A stretch of 64,000 bases of DNA from Anisus vortex (GCA_949126835.1 OX421497.1:45221226-45285225); one strand, 5' to 3'. Counted from the first letter of the stretch, positions 31,877-43,245 are shown. A program made the numbers and translations. Notes: a model not told the origin generated them from the sequence alone.

Positions 31877-32279
31877 TGCTATAAACTGAAACTGCTGTAT
31901 ATGTGCCTGAATGACTCTGCCCCGGACTACCTTCGCTCCTGTCTAGAGCTCTACACACAATCCCGTCCACTCCACTCGGCTTCGGATGCACTAACTCTTC
32001 AGATCCCTCGTGCGAAGCTAGTGTCCGCTGGCCAATGTGCATTCTCATACGCCCCCCCCCCGCCTGGAATTTCCTCCCACTACATCTTCGCCAGAGCCCT
32101 AGCTTCGACACCTTCAGGAGTCGGCTGTAGACGCACCTATTCAAGTAGCAGTATTCACATGTACACGTATACATTTTCGTCTGTTCTTGGTTGTCAGTGC
32201 TCTGTCTGTAACTGTTGACAGCGCATAGAACTATTCCCAACGGGATATGCGCTATAGAGTATTATTATTATGTTTATTA

Positions 32280-33190
32280 TTGATCTATCAGAAAATGTTT
32301 TGCATAGCGCAAATTAAAAAAAAATATATGTATTTAATAGTTCCTTTAAAAATAAAGAACAGACACTGTGTCTCAGTGTCTAGCCGAATTGTACATGGTT
32401 AAAAGGATAACATAGTTTAGCGTCTCCATTGCGTACATTAAAGGGGAGCGCACATCAAAACATCTTTAAATTTGTTTTGATGTGGTTTTTAACATATCGC
32501 AAGCCATATTCAGGATTTGGAAAAAAAACACAACATCCAAGGCTTATTCCAATATTATTGTTAGTAAGGCATTTCAAAAATAGTTTTGTTCAAATCCAGT
32601 ATTTTGTTTGGAAAATATTTCCACCAGAACCAAAAAAGTCTTTTTATTTCACAAAAAGCTACATTTCTCGGTGTTGCTCGTGTATTTACAATATTTAAAA
32701 AAATATATATTAAAATAACAATTTAAAAGAAAGGGTAGGCTATAGACCAACTGGAGAATCGAACCCGGGTCGACCGAATGGCAGTCCGATACTCTGCTAG
32801 CAAGGGCTTACATGTGCTAAGTCAAATGGCAAAGGTAAAAGATGAAACATTAATGTCACGAGTCTTTAAATAAACCAATTTGATTGGTTAAACACACACA
32901 CACACAGAGCTTTGTGTCTATAGATACAGATACTACACCATTAACAGAATTAATTCATATTTAATATTCCCCCATCAAGTGTTCCCTAGTGTTCCTTAAT
33001 TGTAAGTAGAGTCTAATCAAGTAGATGATTTATAACAAGTGCCCGATACAGGAGTATTAGCGGCATCTACGGAGCTTAGCTATCATATTGAATTCATTTG
33101 AAAATCTGACCTTTACTTACCACACTCACCCAACATTTTCCATTAGTTAGAAATTACCTGCTAAAAATAACAAGTCTACATTATGTATTC
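32280..33190. other. No gene; tRNA-like relic at 32741-32815
   Basis: AT-rich. On the minus strand 32741-32815 reads TAGCAGAGTATCGGACTGCC then CCCGGGTTCGATTCTCC, which looks like the D-arm-to-T-arm part of a tRNA with a possible GCC anticodon. The T stem does not pair well and the 5' end is missing. I read it as a tRNA relic or a SINE head, not a working tRNA gene. Confidence 0.4.
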
Positions 33191-33194
33191 AACT

Positions 33195-33700
33195 GTTTGA
33201 CATTTATTGAAAACATCATCACTAAAGAGATTCAAGACAATATGGAAAGACAAGAACTTAGCCCTCAGCACCAAAATCAGGCTGATGCGCTCACTGGTCT
33301 TCCTTTTTTTCCTATATCCTTGTGAGTCATGGACATTAACAGCTGAGCTAGAAAAAAATATCAATGCCATGGAGATGAGATGCTTCAGAAACCTGCTCGG
33401 CATCTGCTATAAAGACCACCATCTCCAATGAGCAGATTCGAAATAGAATAATCCAGAAAGTTGGACAATATGAAGACCTATTGACCTAAAGGCAAATAGA
33501 ATAGTATGGCCACGTAACCAGAACCAACGGGCTTGCGCAAACCATTCTGTAGGGTACCACCAGAGGAGGGAGAAAAAGAGGAAGACGAAAGAAACGTTGG
33601 AAAGATAATATCAGAGAATGGACTGTTATAAAACAGTGCGACGCATTGAGAACGGCTGAGAGTGTGGAGGAATGGCTTCGAATAGTAAAAAAAAAACTAT
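33195..33700 (+). mobile_element. RTE-like LINE, 3' fragment
   Basis: Reads RFKTIWKDKNLALSTKIRLM, then CESWTLTAELEKNINAMEMR, CFRNLLGICYKDH, then after a frame change NEQIRNRI, GHVTRTNGLAQTIL and RGGRKRGRRKKRWKDN. This is the most complete copy of the family seen at 1241, 5515 and 13125. Stops and frame changes show it is dead. Confidence 0.75.
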
Positions 33701-33729
33701 TATTATTTAATACAATCACATAGAATATT

Positions 33730-34050
33730 CACATAGAATATTAATACGTCTTAATGAAGCGTGACCTTTTCAATCAGAACAGATCATGAACTTCTGGCGC
33801 CACTTTTATAACAAAAAGCATATTTTTGCTGGTGTTTGACAATTGATTTCCAACTCGATTGCCAGTTCCGGTGTCTTAGAAATATACAAAGTCTACATGA
33901 TTAATTATGAGGAATCCTTTTTTAACATTAGAAGTGAGTAGGCGATAATTAATACTCAAAGTATTAGTCTCGCTAAGTAAAATTTTGCTTGGTTTATACA
34001 ATAAATTAGTGAAGAGTTGCGTCTTTAGATACATAAAAATAAGTTGTTTT
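33730..34050 (-). repeat. Unclassified dispersed repeat (inverted copy of 3290-3610)
   Basis: See the entry at 3290-3610. It begins directly after the LINE end at about 33715, whereas the other copy precedes a SINE tail. Confidence 0.6.
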
Positions 34051-34059
34051 TTTAGCAAA

Positions 34060-35626
34060 TGAGCGAATGGTACCGGAAATGTTGTACACTTTCAAAATTT
34101 GAGCATGCAGACAATTTAAGACTTGTCAATAATCCTATACAAAAAAACAAAATCCAATATAATTGAAATAGTACTTCGAGTACTTCGAATATTGTGACAT
34201 TTGTATGACATTTACTAGTATACAAGAATTATAAAACAGATATGAAATTCCACATTACATTTTACTTATAAGCATTACCTCGAACAATTAAACAACCAAT
34301 AAAAATTCATTATAACACTGTGACTGCTACGGTAACAATTTTTTTTTGTTGCAACTTTTATAGGAGCAGTTTGCCTCGGACACTGATATATTCGAACACC
34401 TCACATCTGTCACTGCAATTTATACAATGATCGCAGTGGGAAAACTTAATGTAATAGCATGGAGAGAAGCTCTATATCAATATCAATCATCTTCATCAGC
34501 TTGGCTTAAGATTTTTAGTTAGCAATAAGCTACTATTATTTACATTTGGCAACTATCAATAGCACATCTTCTCACGTGCAAATAAAACTGTTATAATGAA
34601 CAGCATAGACAGCATAGACAGCATCACATCGCGCATGGTAATTGGTCGCAACCTTGCATCTACTCATTTTTATAGAGACCACTGGCATTTATACTATAGG
34701 GATCCTTATAAATCGTTTAAATAGCAGAATTAAATTTCGGAATATATAGTTTTAGGTCTACACTTGTATATCATGCTTTTCAAATAGTATAGAGTTAACT
34801 TTTCAACTTTCTTTTGCAACATAGAAACTTCCATTTTGTTGCTGAGTTAGAAACTCCAAAATATCTTCGACGGCTTAAATTAACAGTTCACTATCATTTC
34901 AATATATATTACTTTTTGTCAAATTGTTCACATACCATCTAATTAGTGTTCATTCTTTTGTACACCTTTACCATTTAATTGTCACTGACGTTTGTAATCA
35001 AAGAGCAAATAATAAAAATTAATAAATTGCTTTTTTATTTTACTTATTATTTCCCTTTGACCAGCATTAAAAAAAATTAGGTTTTGCTACTTTTTGTTGT
35101 TCCGACATATCGATTTTAGACACCATATCTAGTTACAACCTGTTTTGGACTAAATAATTATTAAAGTCTTCATACATTGATAGTTACATAAATTTTTCGA
35201 ATAGATAATAGTAAAATATCAGACCATACCTATTTCTAATAAATTTCATGTTGATTGTTATATTAAGTACTTGATAAAATTCTTGTTTTTCAAACTTTTC
35301 TTACTTTGTTTGCGTTTTACTCAAAATCATTATTTTATACCCTTTTTTTTACTACTCCTCTCACATTTCTTTACCGATTGTATTGAGACTTTGTAATTTT
35401 TATCTAAGCACCTATTTCAACAGTGTTTTCCACTTAGCTTTTTAAATTTTCTTTTTTTTTTAATTTTATGGACGCAAACGTTGAGTTTTTTTTTTAAATT
35501 AACAATTTCAAAAGAAAATATTTATAAAAAAAATAAATATATTAAATTTAAAAGAATTGGGTAGAACATGCTGTTGTAAATTCATATCTTTACCAAATGT
35601 ATTAAATATTGTATTTGTAGGTATAA
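34060..35626. other. No gene seen
   Basis: Strongly AT-rich left flank of the LTR element that begins at 35631. It has a threefold GACAGCATA repeat near 34600 and several long T runs. No frame or repeat family was recognised. Confidence 0.5.
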
Positions 35627-35630
35627 AGGT

Positions 35631-36255
35631 TGTTACGAATATCGGTCATAGAGGAATGACGTAGTAAGGCATTGACCTCTTAACAAGTGCGTATCAGAGT
35701 CCAAGGCGACCAAGGTTTTACCTTTATGCCCTGAGGGCAGTTTAAATAAAATAATTCGTTCAAATCCCGTGGAAATTGGAGGATAATTCTGGATCGTAGT
35801 AATTATAGAGAAAGAGGTTAAAATGCGTATTAAGACCCTGTAGAATCTTCGATGATAGTTTTCTTTGTCAAGTCCCGACCTCCTTAAAGTTAGTTCAGTT
35901 TAAACGTTTGTAGAGTGAAGTCGCTATATTAATACTTGTACATATCATGTCATTTAATTTAAACTTATGTTGCCATCAGTTGATAAAGTTTATTGATCGT
36001 TTATATTGAGTCTACAATTTAAATAAAATTGTTTATTCAACAACTGGAATTGTTTGATCTATCATTGTTGAGAAATGTGTTGAAGATAATTATCACGAAT
36101 ATAACTACATTACTGCATAGACCTGTCAGTCAAGGAACCCCTAGCTTGGGCTACAGATTAGCAGAATCTAGAGACTTCTAATAAAGATACAACTATATTC
36201 ATTGAATCCGATTTAACGAGTCGTAATAATAGTCATCATCAAAAGGGCCATAACA
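35631..36255 (+). repeat. Element A, 5' LTR
   Basis: Starts TGTTACG and ends ATAACA. Against the 3' LTR I count four mismatches in 625 bp (for example GTTTTACC versus GTTTGACC, and ATGCCCTG versus ATGCACTG). AATAAA near 36021 may be the polyadenylation signal. A primer-site-like stretch, TTTGAGGGCTGCGTCC, follows at 36257. Confidence 0.9.
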
Positions 36256-36429
36256 ATTTGAGGGCTGCGTCCGCTATAGTTGTATAGTGAAGCATATATT
36301 CAAGTTGTGTTGTGTTGTGTGTTGGAGCAGTGACCTACTGAGCAAGCCTAAGAACGCTGAAATTATTCTTCCGTTTGGAAAAACGTAAGTTGGAAAAATT
36401 TACCACTTTATAAATCTCTTAACTAAAGA

Positions 36430-37974
36430 ATGGAATTTATTGAAAATCCAGAAGAAGAAGTTTTGAAAACTTTATCAATAAAGAAGTTAAAAGAGATCGC
36501 TGAGATCTTGAAGATAGAAGTTACTGAAACTACATTATCGAGGACTGTGTTGACACAGCAGATAAAAGATGTGTTGATTGCGAGTGGCAAGTTGAAAGTA
36601 GAATCAAGCGCGGAGGAATATCAAGTTGAAGGTCAGACGTCGAAATCTTCAATGTCCGAACAGTTGCGATTTCAACTAGAAATGAAACGGATGGAATTGG
36701 AAGATAAACGAGAACAAAAACGTCTTGATCGTGAGATAGAAGAAAAACGTCTTGAGATGGAAGATAAGAAAAGTCAAAGAGAAACAGAAAGTCAGGAAAG
36801 AATAGAGCTAGCGAAGATAGGAGCAACTAAAAAAGAATCTCATAATGATGTAGAGATGGCCAGATGGAAAAAGCTAGTCCCTACCTACATTGATAAAGAA
36901 AGTGAAATAGCTAATTTCTTCCAGACCTTTGAAATTTCTTGCAGAGATTTTAAGTTCCCAGAAGATAAATGGGGAATATTAGTCAGAACAGCTTTTACTC
37001 AGGGAAGGGCAAGAGATTGTGTTCTATTGTTAAAAGAGGAGCAATTAAATGATTATGAAGTCATTAAAGACACTGTACTTAAAGCGTACAACCAAATACC
37101 TGAAAGTTATCGGAAAAGGTTCCGTCAGTACACAATGTCCCCTTACCAAACACACTTAGACTTCCTTAGAGCAGAAGAAAAGTTAATGGATCAGTGGATA
37201 AAATCCAGAAATATCTCCACATTAAAAGAATTGAAATATATCATTCTTTTAGAGGATTTTATTAACAAAGTGAGGCCGGATATAAGAATGTATTTATCCG
37301 AGCGTGACATCACTGACCCACATAAGGCTGCTGATTTAGCGGAACAGTATACACTGTGTCATAGGACAGCTGGTGAGAAGAATTTTAATAGGGCACAACG
37401 GCAAGCAGAAAACACACAACAACAACATCGTGAAAAGGAGCACTTTGTGAAACAAAATGATGTTCATAAGAAACCTGTCAACAAAAACGTCCAATGTACT
37501 TTTTGTAAAAGAACAGGACATAGCATCGAAGATTGTTGGAGTATAAGGAAAGAAAAAGGACCTAATAAAGTGGTAATGTGCGTCAGACATGCACCAATAC
37601 AGAATGTACAAGGAAGCGAAGATACAAACAAACTGAATTCGAAGAAAGATTCTTCTAAACCAGAAACACTGAGGGTGGATTTGCCTGAGAGCAAAAGTCA
37701 GAAGGTAGAGAAATCTACAACTGAAGAAAATAAGGATGAATATCCTGATTATAAATACAGAATGGCTACTATTGGATTAATTGTCCAAGTCCACAGAGAC
37801 GAAAAAGTAGACCAAAGTATTTTTGACTCGAACAAGAGTCTGAAGTCATCGAAAGATGAAACAACACCCGAAAGTCATGGTCAGGGAAGAATAAAATTGA
37901 CACAGAGACCCTGTGCAGTTTTCAACCGTTCATTAGTGAAGGTTGTGTGGCCTTACAAAAGGAAGGACCACTGA
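36430..37974 (+). CDS. Element A gag (SCAN-like), 514 codons
   Basis: The structural protein of the element, expected to form the particle that packages its RNA. Residues 1-60 resemble a short helical domain. Residues 80-130 are a charged coiled coil (MKRMELEDKREQKRLDREIE). Residues about 170-310 form a helical region with PEDKWGILVRTAF, LLLKEEQLNDYEVIKDTVLK, YQTHLDFLRAEEKLMDQWI and LEDFINKVRPDIRMYL, which strongly resembles the vertebrate SCAN domain, itself thought to come from Gmr1-like gag. One zinc knuckle, CTFCKRTGHSIEDC, has its cysteines and histidine at 356, 359, 364 and 369. The start is the first ATG after the leader. The frame is fully open. Confidence 0.85.
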   Translation: MEFIENPEEEVLKTLSIKKLKEIAEILKIEVTETTLSRTVLTQQIKDVLIASGKLKVESSAEEYQVEGQTSKSSMSEQLRFQLEMKRMELEDKREQKRLDREIEEKRLEMEDKKSQRETESQERIELAKIGATKKESHNDVEMARWKKLVPTYIDKESEIANFFQTFEISCRDFKFPEDKWGILVRTAFTQGRARDCVLLLKEEQLNDYEVIKDTVLKAYNQIPESYRKRFRQYTMSPYQTHLDFLRAEEKLMDQWIKSRNISTLKELKYIILLEDFINKVRPDIRMYLSERDITDPHKAADLAEQYTLCHRTAGEKNFNRAQRQAENTQQQHREKEHFVKQNDVHKKPVNKNVQCTFCKRTGHSIEDCWSIRKEKGPNKVVMCVRHAPIQNVQGSEDTNKLNSKKDSSKPETLRVDLPESKSQKVEKSTTEENKDEYPDYKYRMATIGLIVQVHRDEKVDQSIFDSNKSLKSSKDETTPESHGQGRIKLTQRPCAVFNRSLVKVVWPYKRKDH

Positions 37975-39041
37975 AGTCCGTAAACATATTACGAGACACA
38001 GGAGCATCATTAACACTGCTGCTTAAAGATGTATTACCATTAAATGATAATACATTGACAGGACAGACTGTTCTATTGAGAGGTTTTGAATGGAAAGAAG
38101 AAATACCTCTACATAGGATATACCTCTCATCTGACTTGGTGACAGGATATGTGACAGTTGGAGTAATATCAAAACTTCCTGTTGAGGGCATATCCGTTAT
38201 CCTAGCAAATGATTTGGCGAAAGGGAGGGTGAGACCTGAACTGATTGTGAAGGAAAATCCAGACCCTAGTCCTATGGTGGAGACAGGAAAAGAAAAAGAA
38301 CTTTATCCTGTAGGTGATGTCATAAAAGGTATGACACCACAGAAAAAGAAAGGAGAAATTCTCTCACAAGAAAAGAAAAAGAAAGAAGAAATTCTCCCAC
38401 GAGAGAAGAAAGAGGAAGAAGAAGTGGAACTTGATACTACTATTTTCTCCATGATTGAAGATTGTCCGAAAGGAAATGAACAATCAAAGAAGTCATCACG
38501 AAGAGAGATGATTGCTGAGCAGAAAGTAGACCCAGAGTTGCTACAGTTGCATGAGAAAGCTGTCGACGAAAAAGAAACTCCTACTACTGATGTCTATGAA
38601 CAGATAGACCACAGCATAAACAAACAACAATGCAAACCTGCAGTTGCCGGTACAGATGAAGATTTGAGGAGCATCACTGAAGAAACGAGGGATGAGAACT
38701 GGACCGAAACTACCAAAAGCTATGGGTTACTACAATCCATACCGACAGATCGAAGGACCAACTTCGCCCCGGAACTCTTCAATCCAGTCCTAAAGAACTT
38801 ATGCCTGGAGCAGGAGAGGTCAACTGAATCCCATCCGGAAAGTCGAGGAGCCTATGGACCAATCTTTGGACCCACTGTCCAAGGACCACTCAAAATACTT
38901 CAAGAGGAATGGCCGACCGAATTGGACCTCCTTGGGCTGAGCAAGTACCTAGATAAGTACATATATTTTTTGTCTGACATAACTGTGTTTGTTAGAAAAA
39001 AAATTGTACACTGCTCACATGCAGATGCCATTGTTGTGTGA
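37850..39041 (+). CDS. Element A protease and integrase remnant
   Basis: This frame overlaps the end of gag in another phase and is open well upstream of the nominal start at 37947 (at least from about 37880). The retropepsin is seen as NILRDTGASLTLLLKDVL and VEGISVILANDLAKGRVRPE; DTG is the active-site aspartate motif. A lysine and glutamate-rich linker follows. Then comes a collapsed integrase: TDRRTNFAPELFNPVLKNLC next to SHPESRGAYGP and QGPLKILQEEWP. The zinc finger and the first catalytic aspartate are deleted. Whether the gag-protease frame change is programmed or a mutation cannot be told; element B has no such change. Confidence 0.75.
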
Positions 39042-41328
39042 TGAAAGAAAGGCAAAAATATTATATCATTTGAAAATGATAAAGCCTTACCTTCTGAAAA
39101 CAATTGGAAAAAGCTTGATGTTGTTAACATTGTTACTCTTAATTGTAAAATTTATGCCTGGAGTTCAGGATGAATTGAATGACAAATTCACTGATAGTTA
39201 GTTACCAAACTTACTATTTTGAAACTAAATCCCTTACTTGTGAAGAAAAAGGAATGAGTAAAAGTATTGTTAGAGTAAATATCATTATAGTGTGATATTT
39301 CTAAACAAACTTGTTAGGTTGAGCATTTAAAATAATGGCTATAAGAGAAAAAGATCAGTTTTATCCGCAGAATTGGTTTCTAAATCAGAGGACATTATAA
39401 ATGTGGACTGATTATAAGATGTGTTTGAGAATCTCTGGAAATGATAATTGAAACATTTGGCAGAGAGGATAATTTGATTGAAAAAGATGTAAATGATTTT
39501 AAGAAAAGAGAATTTTTCTATCACTAAAGTATTGAGAAATGTTTTTTATTGTACTATGTGAATTTATTCATTTATTTTATTATCATTGAATGTATGATAA
39601 TGTAGGGTAAAAATAGTTGCAGCAAGGCAGAACTATGACTAAAAAGAATTCCAAGAATTGTATTTCATATGATTTTTCACTTTTAGGATACTGTTACATG
39701 AAAAGCAGACCAGAAGTGAAACTAATGTAAACTTTGTTATCCTTGTTTTGTATAAATTTAGGATGTGCCACTGACTTGACACTGTAAACCAGAATGGTTG
39801 AGAATTTCATGGTTGAGAATTTATCATGTTGACATACCAATGTTCAACTAATGTATTATTAATTAAGGATTTCATGTCAAGATTGTAGAACTAATCTATT
39901 TTTTTTCTGTATGAGTTAAAATAGATTGAATGAATTGTACTGACAATCAAAAGATTGGGTAGACCTGAACACTGTGAGGAACAGGAGAACCTAGAATCTA
40001 TGAATAATGAATAAAACATTTGTGGAACATGGAAAAGAGCATTGGATTCCAACCTTACCATAACTGAGAAGCTGGGAGATGGAACCATTCAGACCAGAAA
40101 TTGTTTTGTAAAAATTGTTAAATTGATTTCTGTCTGAAAAAAATGAATAGTCTATGCTCTTTTAAAGTTTTTAATCTTTTGTACGTAAATAATATTGTAT
40201 TTGAAATGTCTTTAATGTAATCTAAAGAAAATAAGAACTTACTGTTTAGTACTAAGATTGTATGAAGATAATATAACTTGTTTTAATTGATAGTTAATTA
40301 AGTAAATTAACCAATTTGTTTTAATTAAATCCATGTCTGCATGAAAGATAGAATGTTTCAATGTGAACTCTTTTAAAAAGAAAATAATGACGTCGAAAGG
40401 TCATGGTAAAATGAGAAATTGAAATATTTTTAATGATTTTTGCTATAAACTATCTAAATTCTGTAACATACTATGTTTAAATTTCTTAATATAACATAAA
40501 TGAATGTCATATTGAGATAATGGTTGTTAAATAATGCTCATTTAGTCAAGATAACTTTTTAAGAGCGTAGCAATTTTTGACCTAAAGCGGTGATTGGGTG
40601 GAAATTTGCATAGCGATGTCAATATTGTTAGAATCAATTGGGAATGAGAGAGGAAAAAGAGAGAGAGAGAGAGAGAGAAATGCGGAATTGACCTACATTT
40701 TGGGTCGCGTCACCGACAGTTGTCTAATGTTGTCCAAGCCTACAGGCTGAAAAAAAAAATACTGTCGAGACAATGATCGTGTTGTTGTGTAATTAGGTCA
40801 GAGCTAGTATTTTTTGTTTTGTAATTGAGTTAGGCCTAGCCTGTGTTCTATCAGAGCGTTTGGTTTTTTCTCCTTATGAAAAAATAAGTCGTGTCTGAAT
40901 AGACATTAAGTGATTTTTTCTTTTGTTGTATAATTACAAATTGTAAAAGATATTAGTTTATAATTAAATGGACGAGAGAGTTTTTATTACAGGGGAATGT
41001 TCAATGTAATAGAAATTATTAACTTGTATTATATTATATCTATTAAAAATGATGATGTATTTTTCTTGTATACAAGATTTAGATAAACAATTTAATTGTC
41101 CATTGTTTTGAATTAAAACTTGAATGATTGAATGACTGTAGTTAAGCCATTTGATAAGATGAACTTATATTGCATATATTATATGTTATTGTTATCAGTT
41201 CGATTGAATTATTGGGATAGCCAATTGAATGGTATTGTTTTCCCCGGGAATATTTTCTTTTATAATTATTCCTTAAAATTAACATTTTTAGTATTGATAA
41301 AATGTAAAAGAATTAATTATAAAACTTT
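39042..41328 (+). other. Element A non-coding 3' part
   Basis: AT-rich and free of retroviral motifs in all frames. This is where RT and RNase H would lie in a Gmr1-type element. A GA run (GAGAGAGAGAGAGAGA) sits near 40662-40678. I see no envelope-like frame. Confidence 0.6.
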
Positions 41329-41341
41329 AGAAGGAGGGGGA
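41329..41341 (+). promoter_or_regulatory. Element A polypurine tract
   Basis: AGAAGGAGGGGGA lies directly before the TG of the 3' LTR. A purine run in this place primes plus-strand DNA synthesis in LTR elements. Confidence 0.85.
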
Positions 41342-41966
41342 TGTTACGAATATCGGTCATAGAGGAATGACGTAGTAAGGCATTGACCTCTTAACAAGTG
41401 CGTATCAGAGTCCAAGGCGACCAAGGTTTGACCTTTATGCACTGAGGGCAGTTTAAATAAAATAATTCGTTCAAATCCCGTGGAAATTGGAGGATAATTC
41501 TGGATCGTAGTAATTATAGAGAAAGAGGTTAAAATGCGTATTAAGACCCTGTAGAATCTTCGATGATAGTTTTCTTTGTCAAGTCCCGACCTCCTTAAAG
41601 TTAGTTCAGTTTAAACGTTTGTAGAGTGAAGTCGCTATATTAATACTTGTACATATCATGTCATTTAATTGAAACTTATGTTGCCATCAGTTGATAAAGT
41701 TTATTGATCGTTTATATTGAGTCTACAATTTAAATAAAATTGTTTATTCAACAACTGGAGTTGTTTGATCTATCATTGTTGAGAAATGTGTTGAAGATAA
41801 TTATCACGAATATAACTACATTACTGCATAGACCTGTCAGTCAAGGAACCCCTAGCTTGGGCTACAGATTAGCAGAATCTAGAGACTTCTAATAAAGATA
41901 CAACTATATTCATTGAATCCGATTTAACGAGTCGTAATAATAGTCATCATCAAAAGGGCCATAACA
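41342..41966 (+). repeat. Element A, 3' LTR
   Basis: Same length as the 5' LTR and nearly identical to it (see 35631-36255). It is followed by the target duplicate AGGT at 41967-41970. Confidence 0.9.
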
Positions 41967-42268
41967 AGGTTATAGATGAGATATTATATTATTTTATTCA
42001 ACTATCTTCCGAAATTCGTTATATTTAAAACATTTATGATAGTATTACTTGTAGCTCACCTCTTCTGATATTATCTGTTGTGGGCACCACTTATCACATT
42101 ACATTATAATGTGTAGCCACGTCTGACACCATTTGTCGTGGGCTCGTTTTATTTAAAAAAAAATCGTTTTTTCCCGTCGATAAGACGTGGTTTGCAAAAA
42201 GCTCGAATGTGGTTAACGTTTGGTTCTATCTCATAGATGAGATAGATTTTTAAAAACACCTATAAAAT

Positions 42269-42296
42269 CCAACATGGTGGCCGTTGCCATGGTAAC
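42269..42296. promoter_or_regulatory. X-box (RFX-type) palindrome next to a YY1-like site
   Basis: GTTGCCATGGTAAC at 42283-42296 is a near-perfect palindrome that fits the RFX transcription-factor consensus. CCAACATGGTGG at 42269-42280 resembles a YY1 site. Both lie just outside the left repeat of element C. Function is not shown; no gene start is visible nearby. Confidence 0.35.
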
Positions 42297-42394
42297 CAAT
42301 GCATAAAAAAAAATTGATTGCCCTGAATGATATTCCATATTTGTTATGTGGTTAAAGTTTCAGACGTTTTGGTCGGTAAATTTTAAAAAGTGCC

Positions 42395-42475
42395 TGAAAA
42401 TCACTAAACCTAGAGACATTAGAAAACAAAAGAGAGAAGACTAAAGTAGTTATAATTAAACACAGATTTAAAGGC
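42395..42475 (+). mobile_element. CR1/Jockey-like LINE fragment
   Basis: AAAATCACTAAACCTAGAGA and the following bases match the part of the family copy at 2686-2760 (AAAATCACTAAACCTAGAAA). Confidence 0.6.
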
Positions 42476-43059
42476 ATTTCTCATACACTTTTTTAAGGAG
42501 AAATTGCTTTTTCAAATACGCAAGCTGTTGTCCACTTTGTCCACTTTAACTGTTATTGGTCTATCCCTGAATCATTATGATCTGACTTATATTAAAATTG
42601 TATTTCAGTTAAGTACCGGACAGGTTGTCTGGTGCTAGGTCTCCTGTAGCTTAAGCCTCTAATAACACGAACAGTGCCCAGATTTTAATTTGAATGATTA
42701 TACAACTGTTGAGTTGCTTGTTTCACGCCTTTAGTCATTTAGCCTCTTTAGTATAAATTTGTATGCCTTATTATTACTTCTAACAATAGTTATTCAAACT
42801 ATGTAATAAGTTGAAAAATCCATATTTTGCAGCAATAAATAATTATTTACTAACATACTCCTTCATAGCATCAAAATAAACACATATACATTATAATGTC
42901 CAATTTATAAAATATTACACAAGTCCAAATTTACAAAACAACCAATTAATTTCTTCATCTTCATGGCTAAAATAATAATACTTCCGTACTTTAACACGTC
43001 ACCAATAGATTTAGCCATTCAGCATTATTCTATCCCTGACCTTCATAGTTTTTGGCGCG

Positions 43060-43245
43060 TTTATAGGACACTTTTAATATTTAGCACGTGTTAAGTGCTC
43101 AGTGAAATGACACTAGAATATTCGAGAATGAAATAAACTATTTTATATTTAAGGGAATTAATTTGATACTTTCTAGGTAACTTTTGTAAATATTGAATTT
43201 TTTCCCTTTGACCATATTTCTCTAAAATATATCGCTCACATTTAA
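43060..43245. repeat. Unclassified dispersed repeat (copy at 28098-28285)
   Basis: See 28098-28285. Here it adjoins the protease frame of element C. Confidence 0.65.

Larger units (their letters stand above)
29279..32270 (+). mobile_element. L2/CR1-type LINE remnant, split by two insertions
   Basis: RT coding remains begin near 29279 with a GVxxxxSVLGPVLFN-like stretch, are broken at 29332 by a hAT element, and resume at 31176. There FANDTQLYNS stands where YADDTQLY is usual. WMTENKFKLNSEKTGALIVG, VKSLGVYLAV, DYCNSLLAGLSASSLQSLQR, then LHWLPIN, LKLLYMCLNDSAPDYL and the end domain follow. The 3' end near 32219-32270 has AGCGCATAGAACTATTCCCA and a TATTATTATTA tail. There are several stops, and a 69-bp insertion sits at 31808. 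Confidence 0.75.
35631..41966 (+). mobile_element. LTR retrotransposon A: gag and protease kept, pol lost
   Basis: Bounded by two 625-bp LTRs and flanked by AGGT on both sides (35627-35630 and 41967-41970). It holds a 514-codon gag, a protease frame, a collapsed integrase remnant and 2.3 kb of non-coding AT-rich DNA, and ends with a purine tract before the 3' LTR. The protease runs straight into integrase sequence with no RT between them. This fits a Gmr1-type order, as in element B at 53189-58888, whose protease and integrase are related. No RT or RNase H is present. It must have moved with enzymes supplied by a relative. Confidence 0.9.

Noticed and set aside
32741..32815. tRNA-Gly-like gene on the minus strand
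   Set aside because: The B box and an anticodon-like loop are present, but the T stem pairs poorly and the acceptor 5' half is missing, so it is kept only as a relic within the no-gene entry.
36430..37974. Gag of element A as a domesticated host SCAN gene
   Set aside because: It lies between two near-identical LTRs with a target duplicate and a polypurine tract, so it is part of a young retrotransposon.
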